The notes under the pieces: generated by a model
Seen by the model: the letters and a program-made list of their open reading frames with translations, nothing else
The model's database searches: none
What the model was told of the DNA's origin: nothing
Part shown: in pieces, positions 1-8,855 of the stretch
Layout of the letters: every line of letters begins with the position of its first letter
How positions within the stretch are numbered: the first letter of the stretch is position 1
Program-made: the position numbers and the translations under genes
Origin: JAJDZL01 sp965221175
GTDB taxonomy: Bacteria; Pseudomonadota; Gammaproteobacteria; Arenicellales; JAJDZL01
Length of the DNA: 64,000 nucleotides
Assembly: GCA_965221175.1 (NCBI GenBank)
Contig: OZ244867.1
Span: 2,108,001 to 2,172,000 of the forward strand
Reading direction: 5' to 3'

Positions 1-244
1 GGCATCGCGCTACCCTTACTTGTCGAGATCTCGGGAAGAAGAAGGAAAAGTAATTTTACGAGTGCACATAGACAAACAAGGGCGAGCATCCAGAATTGAA
101 ACTATCCAGTCCAGCGGCCATTCAAGATTGGATAAGGCTGCCAAAAATGCAGTAACGAATTGGACGTTTATACCTGCACTTGAAGATGGCAATCCAGCCG
201 CCGGGGTTGTACAGGTGCCAATCTTGTTCGTACTGAAGAACTAA
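1..244 (+). CDS. TonB-like C-terminal domain protein, partial (5' end outside window)
   Basis: The frame is open from the window edge to the stop at 242-244, so only the C-terminal part of about 80 residues is seen. It begins ASRYPYLSRSREEEGKVILR and continues with VHIDKQG and a WTFIPA segment. This is the usual YPxLARRRGxEGxVxLRVxID...W.F.PA pattern of energy-transducing TonB C-terminal domains, which contact TonB boxes of outer-membrane receptors. The N-terminal membrane anchor and proline-rich linker would lie upstream. A TTG at 20 would give a 74-residue protein, but the similarity starts before it, so the true start is outside the window. Family assignment is firm; which receptor it serves cannot be told. 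Confidence 0.75.
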   Translation, partial: ASRYPYLSRSREEEGKVILRVHIDKQGRASRIETIQSSGHSRLDKAAKNAVTNWTFIPALEDGNPAAGVVQVPILFVLKN

Positions 245-610
245 TTTAGTCAGACAGGTTAAATCGACGAAAATATCTTGTCGAGTAATTCAAAGAGGGC
301 TCGTACCCACCGTGGTGAACGGTGCCCACGAACTCGCCCGGATATATTTGATCGAGAAGATCGCATCAAGCGTCGCCGGATCGTCTCTGGCTGCTGGCTG
401 GAGTACGGTCCGCCGACCGGCAATTCATTCTTTATCACGAGAGGTTTCTGTGGTCCAGCACCGTTCCTCTACGGTTGCATTCAGGCCGAGTTCAAGAATT
501 CATTTGACATTCTGGTACAATAAAATCTGTATTGAGCTTGTTTATCCGAGCATATACCAGTCAAACGTGTCCGGCACAGACTCTCTGGTCGGAACGGTTC
601 GGCTGGGCTC
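245..610. other. Intergenic, no convincing gene
   Basis: Two overlapping short reading frames occur here (278-523 and 312-614), but neither has recognisable motifs or a clear ribosome-binding site. A loose sigma70-like pair is visible: TTGACA at 504-509 and TGTATT at 527-532, spacing 17. It could drive the HTH/hsd chain that begins at 611. Otherwise I see nothing in it. Confidence 0.4.
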
Positions 611-826
611 ATGAGGATGACTGGAGCAATGATGGATGATCGGTGGTTCTCCGTAGACAAAATCGCGGCCTACCTAGGGATCAAGCGAGACACGGTCTAC
701 AAGTGGATCGCAGAGGAGCGGATGCTTGTACACCGGATGAGGCACCTCTGGATATTACGCAAGGAAGAAGTAAACCAATGGGTGAGATTTGGAGGAGCCG
801 ACGAGACCAGATATCAAGTGACATGA
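611..826 (+). CDS. Excisionase/MerR-like helix-turn-helix protein
   Basis: A 71-residue protein with one compact winged-helix DNA-binding domain: FSVDKIAAYLGIKRDTVYKW, followed by a basic wing and the W-x-x-x-x-EEVNQW helix. This is the layout of the small excisionase-type HTH_17 proteins often found beside type I restriction genes. ATGs at 611, 617, 626 and 629 are in frame; MMDDRWFSVDK (626 or 629) may be the real start. Its stop overlaps the ATG at 823 by 4 bp (ATGA), tying it to a chain of coupled genes ending with the AlbA_2 ATPase at 2797. Likely a small regulator or assembly factor of the hsd locus; that role is inference. Confidence 0.65.
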   Translation: MRMTGAMMDDRWFSVDKIAAYLGIKRDTVYKWIAEERMLVHRMRHLWILRKEEVNQWVRFGGADETRYQVT

Positions 827-936
827 GTGATATCAGAGCCTCTTGTGGAACCCATTGCGAAAACGAACGAGCGAACCGGAACGTCGTTCGGTTGGCGGCG
901 ATGATCAAGAGGAACTTCGAAGAGTTGAAAATATGA
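823..936 (+). pseudogene. 37-codon ORF, possible hsdM C-terminal remnant
   Basis: This short frame runs from an ATG overlapping the stop of the upstream HTH gene to a TGA overlapping the ATG at 933, so it sits exactly in an operon slot where a hsdM methyltransferase gene would be expected. Its last residues, VRLAAMIKRNFEELKI, loosely resemble the helical tail that ends many HsdM proteins. I read it as what remains after deletion of hsdM, or as a very small gene of unknown role. The similarity is short and weak. Confidence 0.35.
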
Positions 937-1367
937 ATACCGGTCTCATTCCACTTGGAGATATGCTTGATTTCTTCAACGGAAAAGCACCTACAACGGC
1001 CGATGATGACGAGTATATCGTTTTTGGCTCTAACGACCCAATTGGACGATCCAATTCATTCAACCTCGAAATTTCGATCATTCTAGGACGTGTTGGAGCG
1101 TATTGTGGATCGGTTGAAATATGCTCTACCAAGTTTTGGGCATCAGACAATACGATAGTTGTCAAGGCGAAAAATGGTAATGACCTTCGCTACCTGTACT
1201 ACCGGTTGCTATTGCTCGCTCCGAAAGAAGACATTGCGAAGCTGTTCGACGATTTTGTATCCCACAATTTCCGTCAAATAGGTGGACTTCACAGACAGAA
1301 CAAGCAACTTGGGCGAGCCCGCGACCTTCTCCTCCCACGCCTGATGTCCGGGGAGGTGGCGGTTTGA
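933..1367 (+). pseudogene. hsdS: Shortened type I restriction specificity subunit (HsdS-like)
   Basis: Read from the ATG at 933 this is 144 residues, against roughly 400 for a two-domain HsdS. It begins IPLGDMLDFFNGKAP and contains FGSNDPIGRSNSFN, IILGRVGAYCG and FWASDNTIVV, the standard core of one target-recognition domain. It then jumps from YYRLLLLAP to the closing HsdS motif LGRARDLLLPRLMSGEVAV. The stretch between, which normally completes the first domain and carries the conserved spacer helix and second domain, is missing, so an internal deletion is likely. The frame is also open upstream to 843, but 933 is favoured by the ATGA overlap with the preceding ORF. With no hsdM or hsdR in view it is probably non-functional. 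Confidence 0.65.
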
Positions 1368-2797
1368 ACCAGAGCACACTCTCAAACCTCGTCGCCCTCG
1401 GCGAAGGCTTCACGACTGAATTCAAGCGCTCCGGCACGACCGGACTCGGACGGGAACTATGCGCCTTTGCCAATTCTACCGGCGGGACGATTCTGCTGGG
1501 GGTGGCGGATGACGGAGAAGTATTGGGGGTTGGCAGTCACAATCGCCTGAAATCCAAAGTCCAGTCCATTGCTCGTTCAGCCGATCCACCCATCGCGGTT
1601 GAGATCGAGAGTGCTGGCCAGGTTCTATGTGTGCGAGTACCCGCCCAGCAGAGCAAGCCCTACTCGTTCGGAGGCAAGTTCTTCATCCGGGAGGGTGCGA
1701 GCAGCCAGCAGATGTCGCGCGAGGAGATCCGCGAGTTTTTCTTCAAAGAAGGGCTCATTAGATACGACGAGACACCATGCCGAAGCTTCGATTTGGAGCG
1801 GGATCTGACGGAGGAGAACTGGGAGCGGTTCGCTCACCGAGCAGGGCTTCCCGAAGGCCTGAAGCCCATAACGATGCTGGAGAATCTGCATCTGGTCAAG
1901 TCCGGAGAAATGACCCACGCGGGCGCATGGCTGTTCGCCGACGACATCACACGCTACACCCTGCGGGCCGGGGTGACCTGCGCGGTTCTTCGGGGCGTGA
2001 CCAAAACCCACATCCTCGACCGGAAAGAGTTTACCAGCGACCTCTATTCCATCTTCGAGAATTGCATGGCGTACCTACAGGCCAAGCTCAACACAGCTTT
2101 GATCCCCCATGCACGGGGAAGAGATGAACGGCTCGAACTACCTGAAGATGCCTTGCGGGAAGCGCTGGTCAACGCCATCGCCCATCGGGACTATCGATCC
2201 ACGGCGAATGTACAGGTCTACGTCTTCCGCGACCGATTGGAGATTGTGACGCCGGGCGGTTTGCCGGCAGGGATGCGTGAAGAGGACTTGGGTACGAAGA
2301 GCGTCCCTCGGAATCCCCTCCTGTTCGGCATGTTGTACCGCATGGGGTTGGTCGAGCAGATCGGCAGTGGCATACGACGCATTCGCCAGTTGTGCCGCGA
2401 CTACGAGGTCGCCGAGCCGCTGATTAACGTCTCCGAGAATTGGGTGACGACGACGTTCGCGCGTCCAGTCGAACACGCGGCGTACCGTGGGACTAGGCAT
2501 GCCGCCCCGCAAGTACCCGACATGTCCCCGACAAGCACGCCTGAAGTCACAACCGAAGTTACGACCGAAGTGCTGAGGCTTCTTCAGGTGATGAGCGGGC
2601 CAATGAACCGCCAATCCCTGCAAGAAGCTCTTGAGCTCAAAGCAGAAAAGAACTTCCGTCTCCTCTATTTGCGTCCCGCCATCGAAGCAGAACTGGTGGA
2701 AATGACCATCCCGCACAGACCTCGCAGCAGTAAACAGAAGTATCGCCTGACAAAAAAAGGCCGAGGATTGCAGGATCGCTTGAGGCAGACGCAATGA
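1364..2797 (+). CDS. AlbA_2 (Schlafen-type) domain ATP-binding protein with C-terminal winged helix
   Basis: A 477-residue protein starting at TTG 1364, which overlaps the hsdS stop by 4 bp. The N-terminal 130 residues carry an AlbA_2 domain (GEGFTTEFKRS, CAFANSTGGTILLGVADDG, FFIREGASSQQMSREEIREF). The middle holds a GHKL-like ATP-binding region (LREALVNAIAHRDY, then VTPGGLPAGM and GLVEQIGSGIRRIRQLC). The C-terminal 80 residues look like a winged-helix module preceded by EVTTEVTTEVLRLLQVM. Such RecG-like/Schlafen ATPases often accompany type I restriction operons and mobile elements, where they act in regulation or defence; the exact role is not known. The gene looks intact although its hsd neighbours are broken. 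Confidence 0.75.
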   Translation: MNQSTLSNLVALGEGFTTEFKRSGTTGLGRELCAFANSTGGTILLGVADDGEVLGVGSHNRLKSKVQSIARSADPPIAVEIESAGQVLCVRVPAQQSKPYSFGGKFFIREGASSQQMSREEIREFFFKEGLIRYDETPCRSFDLERDLTEENWERFAHRAGLPEGLKPITMLENLHLVKSGEMTHAGAWLFADDITRYTLRAGVTCAVLRGVTKTHILDRKEFTSDLYSIFENCMAYLQAKLNTALIPHARGRDERLELPEDALREALVNAIAHRDYRSTANVQVYVFRDRLEIVTPGGLPAGMREEDLGTKSVPRNPLLFGMLYRMGLVEQIGSGIRRIRQLCRDYEVAEPLINVSENWVTTTFARPVEHAAYRGTRHAAPQVPDMSPTSTPEVTTEVTTEVLRLLQVMSGPMNRQSLQEALELKAEKNFRLLYLRPAIEAELVEMTIPHRPRSSKQKYRLTKKGRGLQDRLRQTQ

Positions 2798-3195
2798 GTC
2801 TTTCGCCCTATACCGACTTTAATGCCAATGCAGCATGGCTGATGTTAAGCTCAATTGCCTATGGCCTGTTTGCCTTGATGCGGATGGTATTGTCGAATTC
2901 GTTGTCAACTGCCCGTGCTCCTACAGTGTGTTTGCGTCTGTATGATGTCGCCGCACTCATCGTACGCCATGCCCGGCAATGGACAGTGAAAGTCAATGCC
3001 TGCCACCGTAAGGTGATGGATGAAGCACTGGATTATATTCGAGGCTTTGCGCTTCTGTTATGAGCTGAGCGCCTCGGGGGGCGCTTTTTCGAACCCTGCT
3101 TGAATCAATTCCGACTCCGGAAGGGTTGCACGCCTTTGCACAGTGGCAAAAATGCCAGCGGACAATGCGTATCTGGGAGGTGAACGAAGCGGCCG
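2797..3195 (+). pseudogene. IS1380-family transposase, C-terminal remnant
   Basis: An in-frame stretch (2794-3063, 89 codons) aligns with the end of the intact IS1380 transposase at 46.5-47.9 kb: DFNANAAWLMLSSIAYGLFA against DFHANAAWFKLSSLAYNLFA, then STARAP and RHARQWT in both. DNA similarity seems to continue past the stop to about 3190 (an AAGGGTTG...CCTTTGCACA block shared with 47920-47940). Only the last fifth of the gene is present. The two copies differ at many positions, so this is an older, independent insertion. Its ATG overlaps the stop of the AlbA_2 gene only by chance. The left end was lost. Confidence 0.75.
3068..3089 (+). terminator. Hairpin plus T-run, rho-independent terminator candidate
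   Basis: AGCGCC at 3068-3073 pairs perfectly with GGCGCT at 3080-3085, and the 3' arm runs into TTTTT at 3085-3089. It lies just after the stop of the transposase remnant and may once have ended the transposase transcript or may now end the AlbA_2 transcript. Confidence 0.5.
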
Positions 3196-3209
3196 TAAGC
3201 GCGGTCGGG

Positions 3210-3701
3210 TTACTGTTCGTCGTCTACCCGATGAATGCCATGCACACTTTCTTCAGACATAGAACACTCCCCATCTTCTTTCATCCCGGTGCAGACTCCG
3301 TACATGTGCAATGAGTGGTCCTCTAAAACAAATCCAACTGAATTTGCTACTTCTTGTTGCCGACGTTCAATTTCGGCATCAACAAATTCATAGACACGAC
3401 CACACTCAATGCAAACCATATGGTCATGGTGGACTTCGTCATTCAGCTCATAATAAGACTTATCGGAATCAAAGCGATGCTTCAAGACAAGACCGGATTG
3501 CTCGAATTGGGTCAATACCCGGTAAACGGTTGCCAACCCCACCTCTTCGCCCGCTTCGTGCAGGGCACGATAAATTTCTTCTGCACCCAAATGACGGTCC
3601 GTTGAATTCTCAAGGATGCTGAGAATTAAGCGTCTGGGAAGAGTTGTGCGTAAACCTGCACTGACCAAACTGGACTGATTCACTGATTCACTCTCTAGCA
3701 A
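3210..3701 (-). CDS. fur: Ferric uptake regulator Fur
   Basis: A homolog of Fur, the dimeric iron-responsive repressor. The N-terminal winged helix is clear (GLRTTLPRRLILSILENS, then HLGAEEIYRALHEAGEEVGL and ATVYRVLTQFEQSGLV). The metal-binding half carries HHDHMVCIECGRVYEF, with the HHDH cluster and a C-x-x-C pair. The C-terminus has a second cysteine pair in CTGMKEDGEC. There is no ATG near the expected start. TTG at 3701 gives 163 residues; GTG or TTG codons a few residues further in (VNQSS, LVSAG) are equally plausible and would give a more usual length. No consensus Fur box could be picked out upstream. The usual neighbour omlA/bamE is not adjacent. Confidence 0.9.
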   Translation of the reverse strand: MLESESVNQSSLVSAGLRTTLPRRLILSILENSTDRHLGAEEIYRALHEAGEEVGLATVYRVLTQFEQSGLVLKHRFDSDKSYYELNDEVHHDHMVCIECGRVYEFVDAEIERRQQEVANSVGFVLEDHSLHMYGVCTGMKEDGECSMSEESVHGIHRVDDEQ

Positions 3702-3790
3702 TTCGTATCAACTACTATTGTAGACTATCGACTGCTTTGCGCATAAAATCTGTAAATGGCTGCGTACAGAAGTTGAAACGAGCGAGAATT

Positions 3791-5002
3791 TCAGGACCGC
3801 TTGGCAATTTTCGGAATGTCTCCGGAAAGACCGCAAGCAAGGCGAATGATTTTCCGCTTTGCTATGTTCAATCGATTGGTGAACGTGAGCCCCAAACCCA
3901 ACATCATCTGCATGGCTTGTGATGAAGTCCGAAATCCTTTGTCAAAACCATCCATAAGATTGATTACAGGTATATTCGCTGATTTTCTCCATCTTTCGTA
4001 CTTCCTCATACTCGAGTAATTCCACGTATCATCCTCCGGACTCGAGGAACTAGACAGTACATCGTATAATGCCGCAGCATCCATCAAACCCAAATTTGCA
4101 CCCATGCCAGCTAGTGGATGAATGACGTGTGCCGCGTCGCCCAATAACACCGTTCGACCAGAGAAATATGATCTTGCCTGCAGCTTTCTCAAATTGAAAG
4201 CAACCCTTCCACTCATCAACCGTACTTCGCCGAATCGGTAATCGAGGCACCTTTCAAGCTGCTCCTCAAACTCTCGAGCTTCACATTTTTCCAACTCTTC
4301 CGCCCGGTCAAAAGTACAGCTCCAGACGATTGAATAACTGTCGTCGGTTAGAGGAAGCAAGGCCAGGGGGCCTGTTGGCAGAAATCTTTGGAAAGCGGTG
4401 CCGGGAATCGGCTCGGAGACTTCTATCTGAGCCACAATAGCTCTTTGATGATAAGGCTCTTCAATGCATTCTATGCTGGCCATTTTTCTGACCATCGAAT
4501 TGCCACCGTCTGCACCGACAACGAGATAACTGGTCAACGGCTCGCGATTGTGAATTTTCACGCATGCATGATGCGATTCAGTTTGAATGGATTCGAGTCG
4601 TGCGCCAAACATCTTTTCGATGTTTTCAGCGCCATCAATCCGTTCCATCAGCGAAGTCGTCAATACACTGTTTTCCACGATGTGACCCAGGTATTGTTCA
4701 CCGATTTCATCGGCATGAAACTCGATTCCTCCTCCAACCGAATCCCACACCTTGATCAAATGGAATGGAGTAACTCGCATTTCCAATACCAATGGCCAAA
4801 CCCCTAAGGCATCAAGAAATCTTTCAGAACTCAGATTGATGGAATTTACCCGCACATCAAACTGACTGTCATCGTACATTGGCAAGTCGCCAGCTTCAAC
4901 AATCAGAATTCGATAGCCGGAGTCTTTCATCGAACAAGCGAATGCAAGTCCCACCAGACCCGCACCAACTACGATTATGTCGAAATCGGGGCCGCTCGCC
5001 AT
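3791..5002 (-). CDS. ubiI: UbiH/UbiF/VisC-family FAD monooxygenase (ubiquinone biosynthesis)
   Basis: A 403-residue flavoprotein hydroxylase of the ubiquinone pathway. The N-terminal dinucleotide fold reads DIIVVGAGLVGLAFACSM. The second FAD motif is VLLGDAAHVIHPLAGMGANL, where the usual AGQG is AGMG. It follows the ubiH homolog at 5022-6254 with a 19-bp gap in the same direction. This matches the common gammaproteobacterial pepP-ubiH-ubiI order, which favours the C5-hydroxylase UbiI. UbiF (C6) cannot be excluded from sequence alone. It would act at the inner membrane face in the Ubi complex. The gene is likely cotranscribed with ygfB, pepP and ubiH. Confidence 0.8.
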   Translation of the reverse strand: MASGPDFDIIVVGAGLVGLAFACSMKDSGYRILIVEAGDLPMYDDSQFDVRVNSINLSSERFLDALGVWPLVLEMRVTPFHLIKVWDSVGGGIEFHADEIGEQYLGHIVENSVLTTSLMERIDGAENIEKMFGARLESIQTESHHACVKIHNREPLTSYLVVGADGGNSMVRKMASIECIEEPYHQRAIVAQIEVSEPIPGTAFQRFLPTGPLALLPLTDDSYSIVWSCTFDRAEELEKCEAREFEEQLERCLDYRFGEVRLMSGRVAFNLRKLQARSYFSGRTVLLGDAAHVIHPLAGMGANLGLMDAAALYDVLSSSSSPEDDTWNYSSMRKYERWRKSANIPVINLMDGFDKGFRTSSQAMQMMLGLGLTFTNRLNIAKRKIIRLACGLSGDIPKIAKRS

Positions 5003-5021
5003 AATTCTCCAACCGTTACTC

Positions 5022-6254
5022 TCATCCTTCTACAACTAGTTTCGACTGTCTTCCATGTAGACCCATCGTACGTGCAAGGAGAATTCGTCGCAGTGGAGGC
5101 AGGGTTTGCACTATATCCAGACCCATATTTCTGAAAACCGAGAAAAGCGGGTAGTCGTTTGCAAACGTACGAATCAGACTGTCGGTAAACCAAGTAACTG
5201 AATTGCTTTCACGTAAGCGCCAACGTTCGTAATGTGCGAGTACGTCATAACTGCCAATATCCCATCCGCGCCTGTCGTGAGTCTCAAGCACATCGGCCAG
5301 CGCAGCTACATCTCGCAGAGCCAGATTGAATCCTTGGCCAGCAACGGGGTGAACGGTATGCGAGGCATTGCCAACGATCACAACGCGTGGTCGTACGAAT
5401 TTTTTGAGCTTGCTCAGCACTAATGGATAAGATTTTCGTGTACCCGTGACTGCCACAAAGCGCCCTGCTCTATCGCCGAACTCGTTCTGAAGTTCTTCCA
5501 AAAATTTCTCCTCTGGATCTTCCAGCAAATGCTTGAGCCTGCCCTGCTCCAGTGTCCATACGACTGAGTAACCCGATTCGCCGACAGGCAGCAACGCAAG
5601 CGGACCGGATTCAATAAAGTGCTCGTATGCAGTGAACTGGTTCGATTTGTCAGTGTCTACTCTGCATACAAGTGCTGCTTGAGTGTAAGGGATTTGTCGA
5701 ACATCAAACTTCAACTGCTGCCGAATGCTTGAACCACCGCCATCAGCGACAACCAGAATTCTTGCGGTCAAGTGTTGGTTTGTTTCATCTCTAGCAGATT
5801 CAACGCTCGCTGTTACGCAATCGTCTCGAATTTCGTACTCCTTCAGAGTTGCAGGACAAAATATCACAACGCCCTCCAGTTCTCGAAGCCGTCGATACAG
5901 TTGCTCTCCTAGTGTACGAGCGTCTACATTCCAGCCAAGGGATTCATAACCGACATCGCTTGCCTGCAGTCGAGCACGTCCCCGTCGTCGATGGTTCGTC
6001 ACTTCAATTTGACGAATTGGAGTAGTGGAACCCGCCTTCAATTCCTGCCAGACATTCAAATTGCGAAATATTGCTCCAGCACTATAAGTTAAAGCAATAA
6101 CACGGGCATCAAAACTAGACTGCTCCGAGTGGTTGAGCTCTTTTGCTTCAATGAGGACAATCCGAAATCCTGACGACGCAAGAGCACAGGCGAGACTTGC
6201 TCCCGCCAAACCTCCCCCATTGATGATCAAATCAAAGTCGAGTTCGGCATCCAT
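5022..6254 (-). CDS. ubiH: 2-octaprenyl-6-methoxyphenol hydroxylase UbiH
   Basis: A 410-residue FAD-dependent aromatic hydroxylase. The N-terminus has LIINGGGLAGASLACALASSG, an FAD-binding beta-alpha-beta motif in which the first glycine of the usual GxGxxG is preceded by Asn. The C-terminal motif VVIVGNASHTVHPVAGQGFN is the signature by which UbiH differs from UbiI/UbiF (GN-A-HT rather than GDAAH). UbiH hydroxylates the ubiquinone ring in the aerobic pathway. Its start lies 33 bp after the pepP stop on the same strand, and it is followed by the paralogous ubiI-like gene. Confidence 0.87.
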   Translation of the reverse strand: MDAELDFDLIINGGGLAGASLACALASSGFRIVLIEAKELNHSEQSSFDARVIALTYSAGAIFRNLNVWQELKAGSTTPIRQIEVTNHRRRGRARLQASDVGYESLGWNVDARTLGEQLYRRLRELEGVVIFCPATLKEYEIRDDCVTASVESARDETNQHLTARILVVADGGGSSIRQQLKFDVRQIPYTQAALVCRVDTDKSNQFTAYEHFIESGPLALLPVGESGYSVVWTLEQGRLKHLLEDPEEKFLEELQNEFGDRAGRFVAVTGTRKSYPLVLSKLKKFVRPRVVIVGNASHTVHPVAGQGFNLALRDVAALADVLETHDRRGWDIGSYDVLAHYERWRLRESNSVTWFTDSLIRTFANDYPLFSVFRNMGLDIVQTLPPLRRILLARTMGLHGRQSKLVVEG

Positions 6255-6287
6255 AAATTGTTCTCAAGGCAATATCTAGGCACTAGC

Positions 6288-7577
6288 CTAGTCTGACATG
6301 AGTTGTTCAATGTCGGAAATTGATTTGGGCACGCCCGCAGTCATAACGAAATTTCCATCATCAGTCAGCAGCACATCATCTTCAATCCGAATTCCAATGT
6401 TGTGCCACTTCTCATCCAGGTCGTTGGAGGGTACAAGATAAATTCCAGGCTCGACCGTCATGTACATTCCAGCCTCAAGTTTGCGTGACCCTTCGCTGTC
6501 ACGGTACTCTCCTACATCGTGAACATCCAGTCCGAGCCAGTGTCCAATTTTGTGCATATAGTACGGGTGGTAAGCCTTTTCCTCCAAGGCTTCCATCGCA
6601 CTGCACTTCAGAATGCCGAGATCAATCAATCCATCAATAATTACTAAGGTGGCGGTTTCATCAACATCACTATATCGATTTCGCGGAATCGCTTTTTCAA
6701 TGGATTTTCGTTGCGCTTCGAGAACAATTTCGTAAACGGCTCTTTGGTGAGAACTGAACTTCCCATTAACTGGAAAAGTACGGGTGATGTCCGCAGCGTA
6801 ACAGTCGTATTCCGCACCTGCATCAATCAGTAGCAGATCATCTTCATTCAGCTTACAAGCATTCTCAATGTAGTGCAGGACACAGGCATTCGGACCAGAA
6901 GCGACGATGCTTGGATAGGCAGTTCTGCAATTGTGCTTCTGAAACTGGTACTCGATTGCGGCCTGTATTTCGTACTCCATCATCCCCGGCTGACAGATCT
7001 GCATGGCGCCCTTGTGGGCATTGGCAGAGACATTCGCTGCAACTTTTAGAAGTTCGATTTCGTCCGGTTGCTTGAACAAACGATATTCATGAATGGTACG
7101 ACTGATATCGACGATCTCATTCGGCGAGCCGATGCCTGAGCGAGTTTTTCGTCGTGCCTGATTCAGCCACTTGACTACATTTTCGTCAAATTCCGGATAG
7201 CGTCCGATGCTGCAATGAATTTTCTCCCGATTTCCCAGTAACTCTGGAATCTTGTCATCGAGTTCAGAAATCGGATAAGCAGCGTCGGCGTGATATGTTT
7301 CAACTGCGCCTTCCAGTCCAGCTCGATAACCTTCCCATCGCTCCATTTCAGGATTTCTCTCCCGACAGAAAAGAATGTAGTCACCATGGTCGCTGTCCGG
7401 CGCAAACACAGCAACGGAATCAGGCTCCGGAAAATGTGTGAGAAAATAAAAATCGCTGTCCGGACGATATGGATAAAAAACATCCGAGTTTCGCTGACGT
7501 TGCGGAGCATTCGGGATAATTGCGATTCCACTGCCAACTTGATCCATCAGCCGTTTGCGACGTAATTCGTGAGTCAT
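6288..7577 (-). CDS. pepP: Xaa-Pro aminopeptidase P
   Basis: A 429-residue M24 metallopeptidase that removes N-terminal residues preceding proline. The N-terminal aminopeptidase P domain includes DVFYPYRPDSDFYFLTHF. The catalytic pita-bread domain has metal ligands in DAGAEYDCYAADITRTFPVN (two Asp), HKIGHWLGLDVHDVG (His), VEPGIYL (Glu) and IRIEDDVLLT (Glu). Length and layout match E. coli PepP. Its ATG overlaps the ygfB stop (7574-7577), so the two are translationally coupled, followed by ubiH and ubiI. Complete, nothing odd. Confidence 0.93.
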   Translation of the reverse strand: MTHELRRKRLMDQVGSGIAIIPNAPQRQRNSDVFYPYRPDSDFYFLTHFPEPDSVAVFAPDSDHGDYILFCRERNPEMERWEGYRAGLEGAVETYHADAAYPISELDDKIPELLGNREKIHCSIGRYPEFDENVVKWLNQARRKTRSGIGSPNEIVDISRTIHEYRLFKQPDEIELLKVAANVSANAHKGAMQICQPGMMEYEIQAAIEYQFQKHNCRTAYPSIVASGPNACVLHYIENACKLNEDDLLLIDAGAEYDCYAADITRTFPVNGKFSSHQRAVYEIVLEAQRKSIEKAIPRNRYSDVDETATLVIIDGLIDLGILKCSAMEALEEKAYHPYYMHKIGHWLGLDVHDVGEYRDSEGSRKLEAGMYMTVEPGIYLVPSNDLDEKWHNIGIRIEDDVLLTDDGNFVMTAGVPKSISDIEQLMSD

Positions 7578-8146
7578 GCCGACAAAACTCCTTCCGATTT
7601 ACTGTCCGGGCTCCTGAGCGGATTTATATATTCGTACATCAGCTGAACACCGACCCGCAGGTGTTCCTCAATCGTAAGATAGGCGATATCCAGTTCATCT
7701 TCTGGCTCATCTTCATCGATTTCCAGATCAGCAATCTGCTGCAAGTCGAGAACAAATTCCGAGCAGTCTTCAGACAGCTCATCAACTTCGGTTTCACCAT
7801 ACTCAATCAAGGTTAGCAAAAACCCCTTGCACCACGAACTCATTGAGCGTACACGACGTTCAAGCAATTGACTCTCGTCCGGCAACAGGACTTGGAATTC
7901 AAATCCATCCGTATCCAAATTGCTTCGAACTTCAAAATAGGCATCAAGAACATCAAACTCAATCGGTTTGTACTCTTCTTCAGTCAGATACCTTTCACCA
8001 ATCAATACCGGCAACCAGTTATCAATGTCATCGTCCTCAACACCCGCACAAATCAAGCCGGACAGCATGCCATGAAACTCAGCGGCGTCAATGGACCATG
8101 AATGCAGTTTGAGAGCTTTCTCTACCTCTTCAAACATCAATTTCAT
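7574..8146 (-). CDS. ygfB: UPF0149 family protein (YgfB-like)
   Basis: A 190-residue acidic, mostly helical protein of the UPF0149/YgfB family. Visible family features include the N-terminal AAEFHGMLSGLICAG segment, SWCKGFLLTL and a DIAYLTIEEHLRVGVQLMYE tail. YgfB homologs precede pepP in many gammaproteobacteria, exactly as here. In Pseudomonas a homolog has been linked to beta-lactam resistance regulation. The general biochemical function is unsettled. It is the first gene of the ygfB-pepP-ubiH-ubiI run. No zapA or 6S RNA gene was seen upstream, where they sit in E. coli. Confidence 0.85.
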   Translation of the reverse strand: MKLMFEEVEKALKLHSWSIDAAEFHGMLSGLICAGVEDDDIDNWLPVLIGERYLTEEEYKPIEFDVLDAYFEVRSNLDTDGFEFQVLLPDESQLLERRVRSMSSWCKGFLLTLIEYGETEVDELSEDCSEFVLDLQQIADLEIDEDEPEDELDIAYLTIEEHLRVGVQLMYEYINPLRSPDSKSEGVLSA

Positions 8147-8233
8147 GTCGAGACTCCCTGGTACATGTAAACATTAATCATACATTGTTTGTTTTGCACG
8201 CTCACAATGATTTCCGGCTACCAATGCTTCCTT

Positions 8234-8692
8234 TCACAATTGATCCGCAATCGCTACCCTGCGAGAAGTCCACTGTTCTACTTTGGTAGAAACATATCCA
8301 ACAATGACACCGATAACCGCACCGTCCAGCACAAACCAGAAAGGGGAGGACAATTCGCCGTTGCTGAAGTGAATCGTCATGGTGAAATCACGCATCCCCT
8401 CATAAGCAAAAAGCACAACCATCAAATTCATCCATGCGCCCAAAATCGGAGCGCGCTGCCACCAGCGTATACGCAAATTGAAAATCGGCTCCGTTTTCAC
8501 AGCGTTGGAAATTCCGATAATGCCTCCTAGCGTAGGGTACCAAAACAGGATTGCCCAGCGGCCACACTCGCTGAGATCGGTCACCAGATGTGGAAGAGCA
8601 AAAAATACGCCAACTCCCATAGCAAACGCAACGAGTTTTCCGGCGGCAGTGCCTACTAGCAATGGTGACATGTTGTGAATTGGATTCCGCAT
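8234..8692 (-). CDS. Small membrane protein of unknown function
   Basis: A 152-residue protein with four predicted membrane segments at about residues 9-36, 48-66, 83-99 and 117-136. The second carries a glycine-rich LGGIIGISNA stretch and the last GAVIGVIVGYVS. I do not recognise a family; it has no signal peptide or catalytic motif. It lies upstream of ygfB on the same strand with an 87-bp gap and divergent from the mttB-like gene, so it could lead the ygfB operon or be transcribed alone. Coding status rests on length and coherent membrane topology. Confidence 0.6.
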   Translation of the reverse strand: MRNPIHNMSPLLVGTAAGKLVAFAMGVGVFFALPHLVTDLSECGRWAILFWYPTLGGIIGISNAVKTEPIFNLRIRWWQRAPILGAWMNLMVVLFAYEGMRDFTMTIHFSNGELSSPFWFVLDGAVIGVIVGYVSTKVEQWTSRRVAIADQL

Positions 8693-8855
8693 AGCTTAAT
8701 TGTAATTCGCAAATAGGAGCAGTGCGAGATTGCCTGAAATTTCATAGAGGAACCGACAACCGATTGAGACCGCTATGCAATTGCATGGATTGAATTGAAT
8801 GTACAATAATTGAACGATTAACTGAATAGCTTCAATCGATTCTTTCCTTTCAACT

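Noticed and set aside
278..614. Two overlapping plus-strand reading frames of 81 and 100 codons
   Set aside because: No motifs, no ribosome site and arginine/serine-rich composition typical of chance frames; treated as intergenic.
3702..3790. Fur autoregulation box upstream of fur
   Set aside because: No stretch with good similarity to the GATAATGATAATCATTATC consensus.
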